64,000 nucleotides of DNA. Source: Soonwooa buanensis. GTDB lineage: Bacteria; Bacteroidota; Bacteroidia; Flavobacteriales; Weeksellaceae. The DNA lies in contig NZ_FUYZ01000005.1 in NCBI RefSeq assembly GCF_900167905.1, forward strand, positions 62,001 to 126,000, in the 5' to 3' direction. Numbering within the stretch: the stretch's first letter is position 1; every line of letters starts with the position of its first letter. The position numbers and the translations under genes are program-made. The notes under the pieces are model-generated. The model had not been told where the DNA came from. It searched no databases and saw only the letters and a list, made by a program, of their open reading frames with translations. This document shows, in pieces, positions 26,516 to 34,860 of this stretch.

Positions 26516-26980
26516 ATGAAAATTTTAATGCTTTGTTTAGGGAATATCTGTCGCAGTCCATTGGCAGAAGGAATATTAAGAAGTAAATTATCCTCTGACT
26601 TTGAGGTTGATAGCGCCGGAACTATCTCGATGCACGAAGGTGAAAAAGCGGACAAGCGTTCGATAAAAGTGGCTGCTAATCACCATGTCGATATTAACGA
26701 ACATCGTTCGCGCCCGATTACTACTAAAGATTTTGAAAATTTTGACAGAATCTATTGTATGGATTTGCATAATCTTCAAGATGCATTATCAATGGCGAAA
26801 AATAATGAACAAGGTGCAAAAGTTAGTTTAATTTTGGATGTTCTTAATTCTGGAAAAAGCAATGAAGTTCCCGATCCTTATTGGGGCGATTTATCCGATT
26901 TTGAAAAGGTTTATCAAATGTTGGATGAAGCCTGCAATGTGATTGCAAAGGAAATTAATTTTAATTCAAAAACAATCTAA
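26516..26980 (+). CDS. Low-molecular-weight protein-tyrosine phosphatase
   Basis: 154 residues. The P-loop CLGNICRSP begins at residue 7, giving the CX5RS motif with nucleophile C7 and R13. The general-acid Asp is D120 in VPDPYWGD. Cytoplasmic enzyme, complete length. Bacterial members often regulate exopolysaccharide tyrosine kinases, but no such kinase is in this window. The next gene starts 4 bp after its stop, so the two are co-transcribed. Confidence 0.93.
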   Translation: MKILMLCLGNICRSPLAEGILRSKLSSDFEVDSAGTISMHEGEKADKRSIKVAANHHVDINEHRSRPITTKDFENFDRIYCMDLHNLQDALSMAKNNEQGAKVSLILDVLNSGKSNEVPDPYWGDLSDFEKVYQMLDEACNVIAKEINFNSKTI

Positions 26981-26983
26981 AGC

Positions 26984-27682
26984 ATGTTATATTTGTTACC
27001 AGCATATTTGTCAGAAAATTCGCCGATTGATTATTTTGCGCCAACCATTCGTGAGATTATTATGAATGTCGATCATTTTTTTGTTGAGAACGAAAAAACT
27101 GCAAGACGTGTTATTAAATTTTTTGCGCCTGAAAAAAAACAATCTGAACTAAAATTATATTTACTCGACAAATATTCTGAAACGTCGGATCTCAAAGAAG
27201 CACAAGACTTGATGAAGTCGGATGTGGATTTTGGATTGTTGTCAGAAGCGGGCTTGCCGTGCATTGGTGATCCCGGAAATATTATGGTGAAGTGGTCACA
27301 CCAACACAACATAAAAGTTGTTCCAGTTAATGGACCTAGTTCTTTTGTTTTGGCTTTGGTAGCGAGTGGTTTTAATGGTCAACAATTTAGTTTTAGTGGC
27401 TATTTGGCGATCGATAAGCAAGAAAAGAAAAAGCAAATTCAGCATTTAGAAAGTTTGATGCAGAAGACTGGTTTTACCCAAATTTTTATGGAAACGCCTT
27501 ATCGTAATAACCAAATGCTGGAGGATTTAATTAAGTATTTACAACCAAATACTCAGCTGTGTATCGCGGCAAACATCAACGATCCTGAGCACGAATTTAT
27601 CAAAACAAAATCTGCTAAAGATTGGTCAAAATCTAAACCAGAATTACATAAAATACCAGCCGTTTTTTTAATCGGAAAATAA
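26984..27682 (+). CDS. SAM-dependent methyltransferase, tetrapyrrole methylase / RsmI-like family
   Basis: 232 residues. The family signatures are visible: LLSEAGLPCIGDPGN (the SAM-binding 'SDAGxPxISDPG' loop of RsmI), VVPVNGPSSFVLALVASGF, and FMETPYRNNQML. RsmI methylates 2'-O of C1402 in 16S rRNA. This protein is shorter than RsmI (about 285) and lacks the usual GTLYVVATPIGN start, so it is a related subfamily and its target is uncertain. Overlaps functionally with nothing adjacent; it follows the phosphatase gene by 4 bp. Confidence 0.83.
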   Translation: MLYLLPAYLSENSPIDYFAPTIREIIMNVDHFFVENEKTARRVIKFFAPEKKQSELKLYLLDKYSETSDLKEAQDLMKSDVDFGLLSEAGLPCIGDPGNIMVKWSHQHNIKVVPVNGPSSFVLALVASGFNGQQFSFSGYLAIDKQEKKKQIQHLESLMQKTGFTQIFMETPYRNNQMLEDLIKYLQPNTQLCIAANINDPEHEFIKTKSAKDWSKSKPELHKIPAVFLIGK

Positions 27683-27704
27683 TAAAATACCAAACACAAA
27701 TACT

Positions 27705-28772
27705 ATGAAAACCACATTTCCATTTTATCTAAAACTCTCGAGTGTCCTTGTAAGTATAGTGATTTTAGGTTTTTTAGCTAAACTTGGCGAACGCATTATT
27801 GTACCCATGATTTTGGGTTTGTTATTCTCAATTTTGTTAACGCCCGCTAGTCGTTTTTTAGAAAAGAAACTAAGGTTTTCTAGAAGTATGTCGTCGATAT
27901 TTGTTAGCATTTTAGCAATGTTAGCGATTTCGGGTGTTGTTTATATTATGGCGGTTCAGATTGGTAAGTTATCCGAAGATTGGCCAGCTTTCCAAAAACA
28001 AATTACAGATCTGTTTGATCAGTTGCAGAGTTGGTTTTACAACACATTTGGCGTTAAACGTAGTGAGCAATTAACATATATTAATGATACTGCCAAAAAG
28101 AGCATTAGTACAGGGACAGCTATTTTGGAAAAGATTGTCAGTTCGGTATCTTATGTTTTGATGATTTCGGCATTTACATTTTTGTTCACTTTATTTTTCT
28201 TGTTGTATAGGACTCGATTAGTTCATTTTTTAGTATTAAGTTTTAGTAAAGACGAACATAAAAATGTTGTGTACGAAGTTGTTGAAAATATTCAATTTAT
28301 GGTAAAAAAATATCTAGTAGGTTTGTTTTTACAAATGATAATAGTGATGATTTTATCCTTTATCGCGTATACAATTATTGGGATTAAATACAATGTAATG
28401 TTGGCAGTTTTAACAGGCGTTCTCAATATTTTACCATACATCGGCATTTTTACGGCTTTGCTAATTGGCGTTCTCATCACATTTGCAACATCAAGTTTGT
28501 CGAGTGTATTATTCTTGGTGATTTCTATAGTTGTTATCCATGCGATAGATGGCAATATTATTATGCCAAAAGTTGTCGGTTCTAAAGTGAAGATTAATTC
28601 GCTTATTGTGATTGTTGGTTTGGTGGTTGGAGAGATGCTTTGGGGGATTTCTGGGATGCTGTTAACGATTCCGATTCTTGCGATTGCAAAAATTGTATTT
28701 GACCGTATCGATAATACCAAAGCTTGGGGTTATCTAATGGGCGAAGACGACGATGATGAAACCGAAAAATAA
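27705..28772 (+). CDS. AI-2E family transporter (PerM/YdiK-like membrane protein)
   Basis: 355 residues with seven to eight hydrophobic segments. Layout is that of the AI-2E/PerM family: two N-terminal helices, a soluble helical region (about 85-150), then the conserved C-terminal block (GVLNILPYIGIFTALLIG, IDGNIIMPKVVGSKVKINSL). Members include the AI-2 exporter TqsA and Na+/H+ antiporters, so substrate cannot be stated. The acidic tail EDDDDETEK is soluble. Last gene of the LMW-PTP operon, followed by a terminator. Confidence 0.85.
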   Translation: MKTTFPFYLKLSSVLVSIVILGFLAKLGERIIVPMILGLLFSILLTPASRFLEKKLRFSRSMSSIFVSILAMLAISGVVYIMAVQIGKLSEDWPAFQKQITDLFDQLQSWFYNTFGVKRSEQLTYINDTAKKSISTGTAILEKIVSSVSYVLMISAFTFLFTLFFLLYRTRLVHFLVLSFSKDEHKNVVYEVVENIQFMVKKYLVGLFLQMIIVMILSFIAYTIIGIKYNVMLAVLTGVLNILPYIGIFTALLIGVLITFATSSLSSVLFLVISIVVIHAIDGNIIMPKVVGSKVKINSLIVIVGLVVGEMLWGISGMLLTIPILAIAKIVFDRIDNTKAWGYLMGEDDDDETEK

Positions 28773-28777
28773 TATTT

Positions 28778-28803
28778 AAAATCTCAGAATATTCTGAGAT
28801 TTT
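28778..28803 (+). terminator. Terminator after the AI-2E transporter gene
   Basis: Perfect palindrome, arms AAAATCTCAGAAT and ATTCTGAGATTTT, followed by T's. Confidence 0.88.
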
Positions 28804-28857
28804 TTATTTGTGAAATCTTTGTAAAATATTTAACCTTTGTTAACGTATGACTTGCAC

Positions 28858-28865
28858 CAACTTTG
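28858..28865 (+). promoter_or_regulatory. Probable -7 promoter box
   Basis: CAACTTTG is one base off TAnnTTTG, with TTTG 20 nt upstream (CCTTTGTTAACG). It lies 30 nt before the ATG at 28895 and inside the alternative longer frame, supporting the later start. Confidence 0.45.
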
Positions 28866-28894
28866 CAAATACTGTTATTATAAAACACAGTATC

Positions 28895-29272
28895 ATGTTA
28901 AATAAAAAAGTAGCCGGTCTTTGGATCGATGGGAGAAAAGCAATTGTTGTAAGTAATCACAATGCCGAAACTATTTCTGATTTTGAAGTAAAAGGAAATC
29001 TAAAAGTTGAAGTACAAGTCGGTAATTCTAACGAACATACTGCGAACAATGTAGAAAAAACCAACAGAGTAAAATTCTATAAAGAGATAGAAAAAGAAAT
29101 CACCAACAGTACAGAGCTTTATATTACTGGTCCTGGCACTGCGCAAGAGGAACTTAGAAATTACCTTCTAGAAACGCCTCAATACAAAAATCTAAAGATA
29201 ACTTTAGGCACAGATTCGCAGCTTAACGATGCAGAAGTTCTTAATGAAGTTAAAAGTCACTACGGTGTCTAA
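28895..29272 (+). CDS. Small protein, possible bacterial eRF1-domain-like (baeRF/host-attachment type)
   Basis: 125 residues from the ATG at 28895. An upstream ATG at 28847 adds 16 residues (with Cys and a promoter-like box inside), so I prefer the internal start. The N-terminus KKVAGLWIDGRKAIVVS and the C-terminal GPGTAQEELRNYL, followed by a Lys-rich strand and VKSHYG, resemble small proteins annotated as eRF1 domain-1-like or host-attachment proteins (compare WIDHKKA and GPGEAK patterns). That similarity is by eye and weak. No signal peptide. Monocistronic, with a terminator behind it. Confidence 0.5.
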   Translation: MLNKKVAGLWIDGRKAIVVSNHNAETISDFEVKGNLKVEVQVGNSNEHTANNVEKTNRVKFYKEIEKEITNSTELYITGPGTAQEELRNYLLETPQYKNLKITLGTDSQLNDAEVLNEVKSHYGV

Positions 29273-29304
29273 GTCATTTATATCAAATTAAATTTTTCAA
29301 TATT

Positions 29305-29326
29305 AAACCATTCGTAAGAGTGGTTT
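29305..29326 (+). terminator. Weak terminator
   Basis: AAACCA (29305-29310) pairs with TGGTTT (29321-29326) around a 10-nt loop and is followed by TTTTGTTTTT. Confidence 0.6.
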
Positions 29327-29408
29327 TTTTGTTTTTGTAGGATTAAATTTTAAATGAAATTAACACTTTCTAATCGCTTTTCAATCGTTGTGTTGATGGC
29401 TTTTTTTG

Positions 29409-29416
29409 TACTTTTG
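29409..29416 (+). promoter_or_regulatory. Bacteroidota -7 promoter box for kbl
   Basis: TACTTTTG matches TAnnTTTG, 24 nt before the ATG at 29440. Confidence 0.62.
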
Positions 29417-29439
29417 TTAAAACTGAAAAGTAGAAAATT

Positions 29440-30633
29440 ATGATCTCTAAAAAGTATCTCGAAAATTTACAAAACGAATTACAAAATATCGATAACGAAG
29501 GTCTCTTCAAAAGAGAACGTATTATCACCTCACAACAATCTGCCGAGATTGAAGCTAATGGAAAAAAACTTCTTAATTTCTGTGCCAACAATTATTTAGG
29601 ATTATCAAACAATCCAGAAGTGATGAAGGCGTCACAAGACATGATTGCATCACATGGTTATGGGATGTCTTCGGTTAGATTTATTTGTGGAACGCAAGAT
29701 ATTCACAAAGAGTTGGAAGCTAAAATTTCTAAATTTTTAGGACTTGAAGACACCATTCTTTATGCTGCATGTTTCGATGCTAATGGTGGGGTTTTCGAAC
29801 CATTATTCTCGGACGAAGATGCAATTATTTCTGATGAGCTTAACCACGCTTCAATTATTGATGGTGTTAGATTGTGTAAAGCGGCGAGATACCGTTATAA
29901 AAACAACAATATGGAAGACTTAGAAGCACAATTAATTGAGGCTTCGAAGAAAAATCATAGATTCAAAATTATCGTTACTGACGGCGTTTTCTCGATGGAT
30001 GGTATTGTTGCTGATCTTAAAGGTGTTTGTGATTTAGCGGACAAGTACGATGCTTTAGTAATGGTTGATGATTCTCACGCCACAGGTTTTATTGGTAAAA
30101 CAGGTCGTGGAACGCACGAAGCTAACGACGTTATGGGTAGAGTAGACATCATTACATCAACTTTAGGAAAAGCTTTAGGTGGTGCTTTGGGCGGATTTAC
30201 TTCTGGAAAAAAAGAAATCATCGATATGCTACGTCAACGTTCTAGACCTTATTTATTCTCAAATTCTTTGGCGCCAGGTATTGTTGGTGCTGCGATGAAG
30301 GTTTTGGATATGATTTCTGATGATACATCTTTGCGCGATAAAGTAATGGACAACGCTGAGTATTTTAGAACCGAAATGAAAGCTAAAGGTTTTGATATTC
30401 CTGATGGTGACGCTGCAATTGTTCCTGTAATGTTGTACGATGCGCCACTTTCTCAAAAAATGGCGGAAAAGCTTATGGATGAAGGTATTTATGTAATCGG
30501 ATTCTTCTATCCAGTTGTACCAAAAGGTAAAGCGAGAATTAGAGTTCAGCTTTCTGCAGCGCATACGAGAGAGCATTTGGATAAAGCGATTGCTGCTTTC
30601 GAAAAAGTTGGAAAAGAATTAGGTGTTATCTAG
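29440..30633 (+). CDS. kbl: Glycine C-acetyltransferase (2-amino-3-ketobutyrate CoA ligase)
   Basis: 397 residues, PLP-dependent alpha-oxoamine synthase. Family blocks are intact: [62 protein letters not shown] and the PLP-lysine region [14 protein letters not shown]. The RFICGTQ block and length identify Kbl and not BioF or serine palmitoyltransferase. It links glycine and acetyl-CoA to 2-amino-3-ketobutyrate in threonine breakdown. Threonine dehydrogenase is not adjacent. It has its own promoter box and a strong terminator. A second, distinct alpha-oxoamine synthase is at 49.4 kb. Confidence 0.95.
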   Translation: MISKKYLENLQNELQNIDNEGLFKRERIITSQQSAEIEANGKKLLNFCANNYLGLSNNPEVMKASQDMIASHGYGMSSVRFICGTQDIHKELEAKISKFLGLEDTILYAACFDANGGVFEPLFSDEDAIISDELNHASIIDGVRLCKAARYRYKNNNMEDLEAQLIEASKKNHRFKIIVTDGVFSMDGIVADLKGVCDLADKYDALVMVDDSHATGFIGKTGRGTHEANDVMGRVDIITSTLGKALGGALGGFTSGKKEIIDMLRQRSRPYLFSNSLAPGIVGAAMKVLDMISDDTSLRDKVMDNAEYFRTEMKAKGFDIPDGDAAIVPVMLYDAPLSQKMAEKLMDEGIYVIGFFYPVVPKGKARIRVQLSAAHTREHLDKAIAAFEKVGKELGVI

Positions 30634-30657
30634 TTTTAAAAATATTAAAATACAATT

Positions 30658-30684
30658 AAAATCCTACATCAACTGTAGGATTTT
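30658..30684 (+). terminator. Terminator after kbl
   Basis: AAAATCCTACA pairs with TGTAGGATTTT around a 5-nt loop, then more T's. Confidence 0.9.
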
Positions 30685-30739
30685 TTATTTATTGGCAGTA
30701 ATCTTGCTAATAGTTTGATGTTTTTAATATTTAATAAAA

Positions 30740-30913
30740 ATGAAGAAAGTAAGCCTTGGATTTTTTGCAGTTTTAGTGTTGTCGATGTTGACAAGTTGTG
30801 AAGCAGTAAGTACCGTTTTTAAAGCCGGAATGTGGTGGGCTTTTATCTTAATGTTCGCTGGTATTGCCTTAATTATTTGGATCTTATCCAAATTTATGGG
30901 AGGAAAGAAGTAA
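30740..30913 (+). CDS. 57-residue lipoprotein with one membrane helix
   Basis: A complete frame ATG to TAA, 57 residues. A lipoprotein signal ends at C20 (SMLTSCEAV). A short linker with FKAGMWW is followed by one hydrophobic helix (AFILMFAGIALIIWIL) and a basic tail KFMGGKK. Similar small proteins with the CEAV...FKAGMWW pattern occur in flavobacteria and are often mislabelled phosphatidate cytidylyltransferase; nothing of that enzyme is present. A terminator follows directly. It is placed between kbl and the convergent DinB gene. Function unknown. Confidence 0.78.
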   Translation: MKKVSLGFFAVLVLSMLTSCEAVSTVFKAGMWWAFILMFAGIALIIWILSKFMGGKK

Positions 30914-30926
30914 CAATTATAAAAAA

Positions 30927-30952
30927 AAATCCGATGATTAATCATCGGATTT
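30927..30952. terminator. Bidirectional terminator
   Basis: Perfect palindrome, arms AAATCCGATGATT and AATCATCGGATTT, flanked by A-run and T-run, between the convergent 57-residue lipoprotein gene and the DinB gene. Confidence 0.9.
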
Positions 30953-30957
30953 TATAT

Positions 30958-31449
30958 TTATTTTTCGTCGGCAGATGGTCCGTAGATTCCTGGTAGAGGA
31001 AGATCTAGCATTCTCATATAGACTGTCAATTGACCTCTGTGGTGGATCAGGTGATTGGTGATAATGTAACGCACCGCACCTATTCTTGGCAACTGCGAGA
31101 TAACATGATCGCCAGCTTTCAAAGTCCAATCTTGTAACCAAAACGCTTCGTCTTTAGAATTTACAAAATCAATATTCTTTTGTAGATTCTCGTCCAACAT
31201 TGTTTTTAGCTCGTCAAGACTATAATTTCCCATTGGCTTATAATCTACATGAAAATCGAAAACATCTTTGTCCGCAGCACCAGCAACCCAAGAATGTAAT
31301 TCTACAATGTGGCTAGCCAATTCTCCAACTGACATCGATTTTTCGTGAGGTTTCCAAGTCCAATGATCTTGATTTAGGTTATTAAGAACACGTTTTGTAT
31401 TGTTAGTTTCGTGTTTTAGTTCCGCTATAATTCCGTCTTTAATGCTCAT
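30958..31449 (-). CDS. DinB-family protein (possible thiol transferase)
   Basis: 163 residues, four-helix DinB/YfiT fold. Candidate metal ligands are H47 (GELASHIVELHSW) and H133 with H136/H137 (NHLIHHRGQ), the usual three-His arrangement. Many family members use bacillithiol or related thiols, but the substrate here is unknown. The rhodanese gene lies 20 bp upstream on the same strand, so the two form an operon with a thiol or sulfur theme (inference). Confidence 0.88.
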   Translation of the reverse strand: MSIKDGIIAELKHETNNTKRVLNNLNQDHWTWKPHEKSMSVGELASHIVELHSWVAGAADKDVFDFHVDYKPMGNYSLDELKTMLDENLQKNIDFVNSKDEAFWLQDWTLKAGDHVISQLPRIGAVRYIITNHLIHHRGQLTVYMRMLDLPLPGIYGPSADEK

Positions 31450-31469
31450 TTTTATAGGATTAAATAAAA

Positions 31470-31763
31470 TTATTTTTTTAAATTTTCCAAAACTTCGCTT
31501 AGATCGTTATAACCACCGCCATTATATACGTCAGTTAGACCTTCTGCTTTAAAGTATTCTGTAGCTTTTCCACTTCTATTTCCACTTCTACAAAAGAAAA
31601 TTTTTGTTCCGCTAAGATTTAGGATTTCTTGTTTGCGATCTTCAAGCTCGCCAAGTGGAATATTTTGTGCTTCCTCGATGTGTCCATCCATTTCTAATTC
31701 CATTGGTTCGCGAACATCGATTAGGTGATAATTACCAGTTAATAATACATCTTCTATAGCCAT
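31470..31763 (-). CDS. Single-domain rhodanese-like protein
   Basis: 97 residues, one rhodanese domain. LIDVREPMELEMDGHI is the conserved N-terminal motif, and the active-site loop is CRSGNRSG with catalytic C58. Cytoplasmic, no signal. Carries sulfane sulfur as a persulfide on C58. First gene of a two-gene operon with DinB. A TAGTTTTG promoter box lies upstream. Confidence 0.92.
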   Translation of the reverse strand: MAIEDVLLTGNYHLIDVREPMELEMDGHIEEAQNIPLGELEDRKQEILNLSGTKIFFCRSGNRSGKATEYFKAEGLTDVYNGGGYNDLSEVLENLKK

Positions 31764-31788
31764 TTTATTTAATTTTTTTGATTCTAAA

Positions 31789-31796
31789 CAAAACTA
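31789..31796 (-). promoter_or_regulatory. Bacteroidota -7 promoter box for the rhodanese-DinB operon
   Basis: On the minus strand reads TAGTTTTG (TAnnTTTG), 25 nt before the ATG at 31763. Confidence 0.6.
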
Positions 31797-31880
31797 CAAC
31801 TTAATTTTTGGATTCATCTTTTTAGAAATTATAATTTTTATTTAAAATTTCTATACTTCTTATTAATGCTTTAGAAAACT

Positions 31881-31888
31881 TAACTTTG
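31881..31888 (+). promoter_or_regulatory. Bacteroidota -7 promoter box for queG, 5 nt from the start codon
   Basis: TAACTTTG matches TAnnTTTG and ends 5 nt before the GTG start at 31894, implying a leaderless transcript. Confidence 0.65.
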
Positions 31889-31893
31889 CAATC

Positions 31894-32820
31894 GTGAATT
31901 CATCCGAAAAACTGACGAAATTAATTAAAGATAAAGCCAAGAATTTTGGCTTTCAGTCTTGTGGTATTTCAAAGTCAGAATTTTTGGAAGAAGAAGCGCC
32001 AAAGTTGGAAGCTTGGTTGAAAAATAATTTCCATGGCGAGATGAAGTATATGGAAAATTATTTTGACAAACGTCTCGATCCGCGATTGTTGGTGGAAGGT
32101 TCTCGATCTGTTATTTCGCTCAGTTATAACTATTTTCCGAAGCAAGATTTATTTAAAGATAAGTTGCAGAAAATTTCTAAATATGCTTATGGTGAAGATT
32201 ATCATGAAGTTATAAAAGAAATTCTTCGTGAAATGATTTCGGAACTTCAAGACGAAATTGGCGAATTTGGATTTCGTGTTTTTGTTGATTCGGCGCCAGT
32301 TCTGGAGCGTGCTTGGGCTAAAAAATCTGGTATTGGCTGGGTTGGTAAAAACGCGAATATCATCACAAAACAAAGTGGATCTTTCTTTTTTTTGGCGGAG
32401 ATTATTTGCGATTTAGATTTAGAGTATGATCACGCAACAACCGATCATTGCGGAACTTGTAGAAAATGTATCGATGCTTGTCCAACGGATGCGATTGTCA
32501 GTGATAAGTTAATTGACGGCTCCAAATGTATTTCTTATGCAACCATCGAATTAAAAGAAGAAATTCCTGATTCTTTTAAAAATAAAATGGAGAATTGGAT
32601 GTTCGGTTGCGACATTTGTCAAGATGTTTGTCCTTGGAATCGTTTTTCGGCACCGACATTAGAAGAGAAATTCCACCCGAATGAAGCTTTGCAAAACTTC
32701 ACCAAAACGGAGTGGAAAGAAATGACCCAAGAGATTTTTTCTTCGGTTTTCAGAAAGTCACCAGTTAAAAGAACCAAATTTGCGGGTCTTAAGCGCAATT
32801 TGGATTTCCTGTCAGATTAA
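31894..32820 (+). CDS. queG: Epoxyqueuosine reductase QueG
   Basis: 308 residues. Last step of tRNA queuosine synthesis: reduces epoxyqueuosine to queuosine with cobalamin and two [4Fe-4S] clusters. The cluster cysteines are in [18 protein letters not shown] and [11 protein letters not shown]. The SGIGWVGKN motif and Asp in [13 protein letters not shown] are conserved. The start is GTG ([19 protein letters not shown]), fixed by the promoter box just before it. Complete and monocistronic. Confidence 0.95.
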   Translation: MNSSEKLTKLIKDKAKNFGFQSCGISKSEFLEEEAPKLEAWLKNNFHGEMKYMENYFDKRLDPRLLVEGSRSVISLSYNYFPKQDLFKDKLQKISKYAYGEDYHEVIKEILREMISELQDEIGEFGFRVFVDSAPVLERAWAKKSGIGWVGKNANIITKQSGSFFFLAEIICDLDLEYDHATTDHCGTCRKCIDACPTDAIVSDKLIDGSKCISYATIELKEEIPDSFKNKMENWMFGCDICQDVCPWNRFSAPTLEEKFHPNEALQNFTKTEWKEMTQEIFSSVFRKSPVKRTKFAGLKRNLDFLSD

Positions 32821-33023
32821 TATTTTTTCTGAAATCTTTTTGGCGCTACTTTAACTCGGAATTTGAATCGACGGTTGTTTTTCTGATTTTTTTGCATAAA
32901 TATTTGCTTGATTGGTTTCCTAAATTTAATCAAAAGCTTTTAATATCAGTTAATTCCGATGTTAAATTTTTGTTTCAATCATCTTAAATTTTATCCTATA
33001 TTTAATTTTTAATTTAATAATTG

Positions 33024-33701
33024 ATGAAAAAAGTACTTTTAAGTATTCTAAAGATGATAGGCATTATTATCGGAATCGTTTTGCTGTATGTAATTGTTGC
33101 GTATTTTCTACCGATGATTCCTGTTAAAGCCGAACAAACCAACGATCCCAAAACCATAGAAGCATATATTTTGACCAACGGTGTACACACCGATATTGTG
33201 GTGCCAACCAAAACAGAACAGATGGATTGGAGCACCAAAATCTTGTATGCCAATACCAAAGGAAAGCAAACAGATTTCAAATACACCTCATTTGGTTGGG
33301 GAGACAAAGGCTTTTATTTGGACACGCCGACTTGGGCGGATCTCAAATTTTCAACAGCTTTTAATGCCGCATTTTGGTTGAGCGACTCGGCGATGCATGT
33401 CACTTTTTATAACCAAATGAAAGAAGGCGACGACTGCAAAAAAATTATGCTGACCGAAAAGCAATATCAAAACCTTATTAAGTTTATCGATGCGCGATTT
33501 GATCACGATGCTAGCGGAGATTATGTCTTGATTCCGACAGATGCGGTTTATGGAAACAACGATGCCTTCTATGATGCAAAAGGCAGTTACAGCTTTTTGT
33601 ACACTTGTAATACATGGGCAAACAACGCTCTAAAAGCTGCTGGGCAAAAGGCTGCTATTTGGTCGCCATCAGATTTCGGAATTTTCCAACATTATAAATA
33701 G
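33024..33701 (+). CDS. DUF2459 / TIGR02117 family membrane-anchored protein
   Basis: 225 residues from the ATG at 33024 (a TTG directly before it is less likely). An N-terminal membrane segment (MIGIIIGIVLLYVIVAYFLP) is followed by a periplasmic domain with the family blocks ILTNGVHTDIVVPTK, FGWGDKGFYLDTPTW, and CNTWANNALKAAGQ. This family is sometimes found near urease genes, but no urease genes are here. The Cys/His arrangement (NGVHTD, YTCNTW) hints at a hydrolase fold of NlpC/P60 style; that is my inference. The following lipoprotein gene starts 1 bp after its stop, so they are co-transcribed. Confidence 0.82.
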   Translation: MKKVLLSILKMIGIIIGIVLLYVIVAYFLPMIPVKAEQTNDPKTIEAYILTNGVHTDIVVPTKTEQMDWSTKILYANTKGKQTDFKYTSFGWGDKGFYLDTPTWADLKFSTAFNAAFWLSDSAMHVTFYNQMKEGDDCKKIMLTEKQYQNLIKFIDARFDHDASGDYVLIPTDAVYGNNDAFYDAKGSYSFLYTCNTWANNALKAAGQKAAIWSPSDFGIFQHYK

Positions 33702-33702
33702 A

Positions 33703-34353
33703 ATGAGGACGCTCTGTTTCGTATTTTTATTGGTGTCATTTTTTAGTTGTTCAAAAGAAATTTTAGAACAAAAAAAATTGATGATTACAGACGAAACTTC
33801 CATTAAACAAGAAAAACCAGAACTCGATTTAGAAAAAACAAAACTAAAAGCCGACGAAGCTTTAGCTTTTTGTAAAGCGCAAAATTTTAATACAGATTTT
33901 TGCATTCTTATTGACATGAGCTTGCATTCCGGAGTCAAACGATTCCTCGTTTATGATTTTAAAAAGCAAGAGATAACCAATCAATATCTTGTCGGTCATG
34001 GCTGCGGCGATGCATCTTGGAGCGCCGACGAAACCAAAGATAATCCCACATTCAGCAATGTAGAGGACAGCCATCGCACGTCTTTGGGTAAGTACAAATT
34101 GGGCGCGCGTGGTTACAGCAATTGGGGCGTCAATACCAAATATTTGATGCACGGTTTGGAAGATTCCAACAGCAATGCGGTCAAACGAATTATCGTGTTC
34201 CATTCGTGGGAGAAGATGAGCGACGAAGAGGTTTTTCCGAAAGGTTCGCCTGAAGGTTGGGGCTGCCCGACGATTTCTAATAACGCATTTCGTGAAATCG
34301 ATCCACAACTTAAAGCCTCCAAAAAGCCAGTTTTGATGTGGATTTACAATTAA
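33703..34353 (+). CDS. Murein L,D-transpeptidase-like lipoprotein (YkuD-related catalytic domain)
   Basis: 216 residues. Lipobox at C16 (SFFSCSKE). Catalytic domain from about 60: DMSLHSGVKRFLVYDF, HGCG, SSLGKYKLG-like block (RTSLGKYKLGARGYSNWG), then the active-site His in VFHSW and nucleophile Cys in GWGCPTISN. This is the 'murein L,D-transpeptidase catalytic domain family' variant, periplasmic and lipid-anchored. The role is cross-linking or trimming peptidoglycan. Operon with the DUF2459 gene. Confidence 0.87.
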   Translation: MRTLCFVFLLVSFFSCSKEILEQKKLMITDETSIKQEKPELDLEKTKLKADEALAFCKAQNFNTDFCILIDMSLHSGVKRFLVYDFKKQEITNQYLVGHGCGDASWSADETKDNPTFSNVEDSHRTSLGKYKLGARGYSNWGVNTKYLMHGLEDSNSNAVKRIIVFHSWEKMSDEEVFPKGSPEGWGCPTISNNAFREIDPQLKASKKPVLMWIYN

Positions 34354-34368
34354 TTTAATTTTTATTTT

Positions 34369-34487
34369 GGCGGACAATTCGGGCTATTCAGGGGTTTCGT
34401 CTTCAGAAAGCCTCCGCTTTTCCAACGCCTTTTCTTCAGACCGCTCCTTTCAGTCGCGCCCTTACTATCCCGGCCGCGATTTCGGAT
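34369..34487. repeat. GC-rich intergenic element (copy 1, divergent)
   Basis: About 120 bp far richer in G+C than its surroundings. It contains CGGGCTATTC near its left end and CTTACTATCCCGGCCGC near its right end. A second GC-rich block with CGGGCTGTTC and TGCCATCCCT lies at 61251-61416. The similarity is limited to the ends, so the grouping is tentative. Confidence 0.45.
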
Positions 34488-34759
34488 TTGTTGAGGATTT
34501 CGGTTTTTTAGTTTTATTTCCATCGAAAAGCTTAGAGTCTGTTTATATTTTATTGCTAAAATTTTTATAGACAATTTGAGATGGATTTTTTGCTTCATAT
34601 TTAAAGATTTATCGGGATAAATCAAAAATATGAAGTGAGAAATAGGCTCAAAGAGGCATGAAAATTTAGCAAATAAGGTTGGAACGCTTCAAAAAAAAGT
34701 TTTGGTAAAATTTTAAACAGGCTCTTATTTTTTCTATCCAAAAAGATGATAAAATTCAC

Positions 34760-34767
34760 TAAATTTG
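34760..34767 (+). promoter_or_regulatory. Bacteroidota -7 promoter box for alaS
   Basis: TAAATTTG matches TAnnTTTG. The alaS ATG lies 93 nt downstream, giving a long leader that ends in heptamers. Confidence 0.62.
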
Positions 34768-34824
34768 CATCTTGTAAATTACAAAGACAAGAGTTGAGAG
34801 CCATGAACCAAGTTGAAAAACTTT

Positions 34825-34852
34825 AAACCTAAAACTCAAAACTCCAAAACTT
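34825..34852 (+). repeat. Degenerate 7-bp tandem repeat in the alaS leader
   Basis: Four successive heptamers: AAACCTA, AAACTCA, AAACTCC, AAAACTT, then GAATAAAT and the ATG. Same period and similar composition as the TAAAACC array at 57128. Confidence 0.6.
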
Positions 34853-34860
34853 GAATAAAT

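Larger units (their letters stand above)
34354..34860. other. Intergenic region upstream of alaS (507 bp)
   Basis: Holds, in order, a GC-rich block (34369-34487), an AT-rich spacer, a TAnnTTTG promoter box (34760) and a degenerate heptamer array running to the alaS start. Open frames across the GC-rich block look spurious. Confidence 0.6.

Noticed and set aside
28847-28894. Upstream ATG for the small eRF1-like gene
   Set aside because: A promoter-like box lies inside the added segment, and the extra residues do not fit the family N-terminus.
30740-30913. Phosphatidate cytidylyltransferase
   Set aside because: 57 residues with one helix cannot be that enzyme; no CdsA motif is present.
34367-34625. 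Small genes on either strand before alaS
   Set aside because: They cross the GC-rich block and the alaS leader region and show no signal, domain or promoter.
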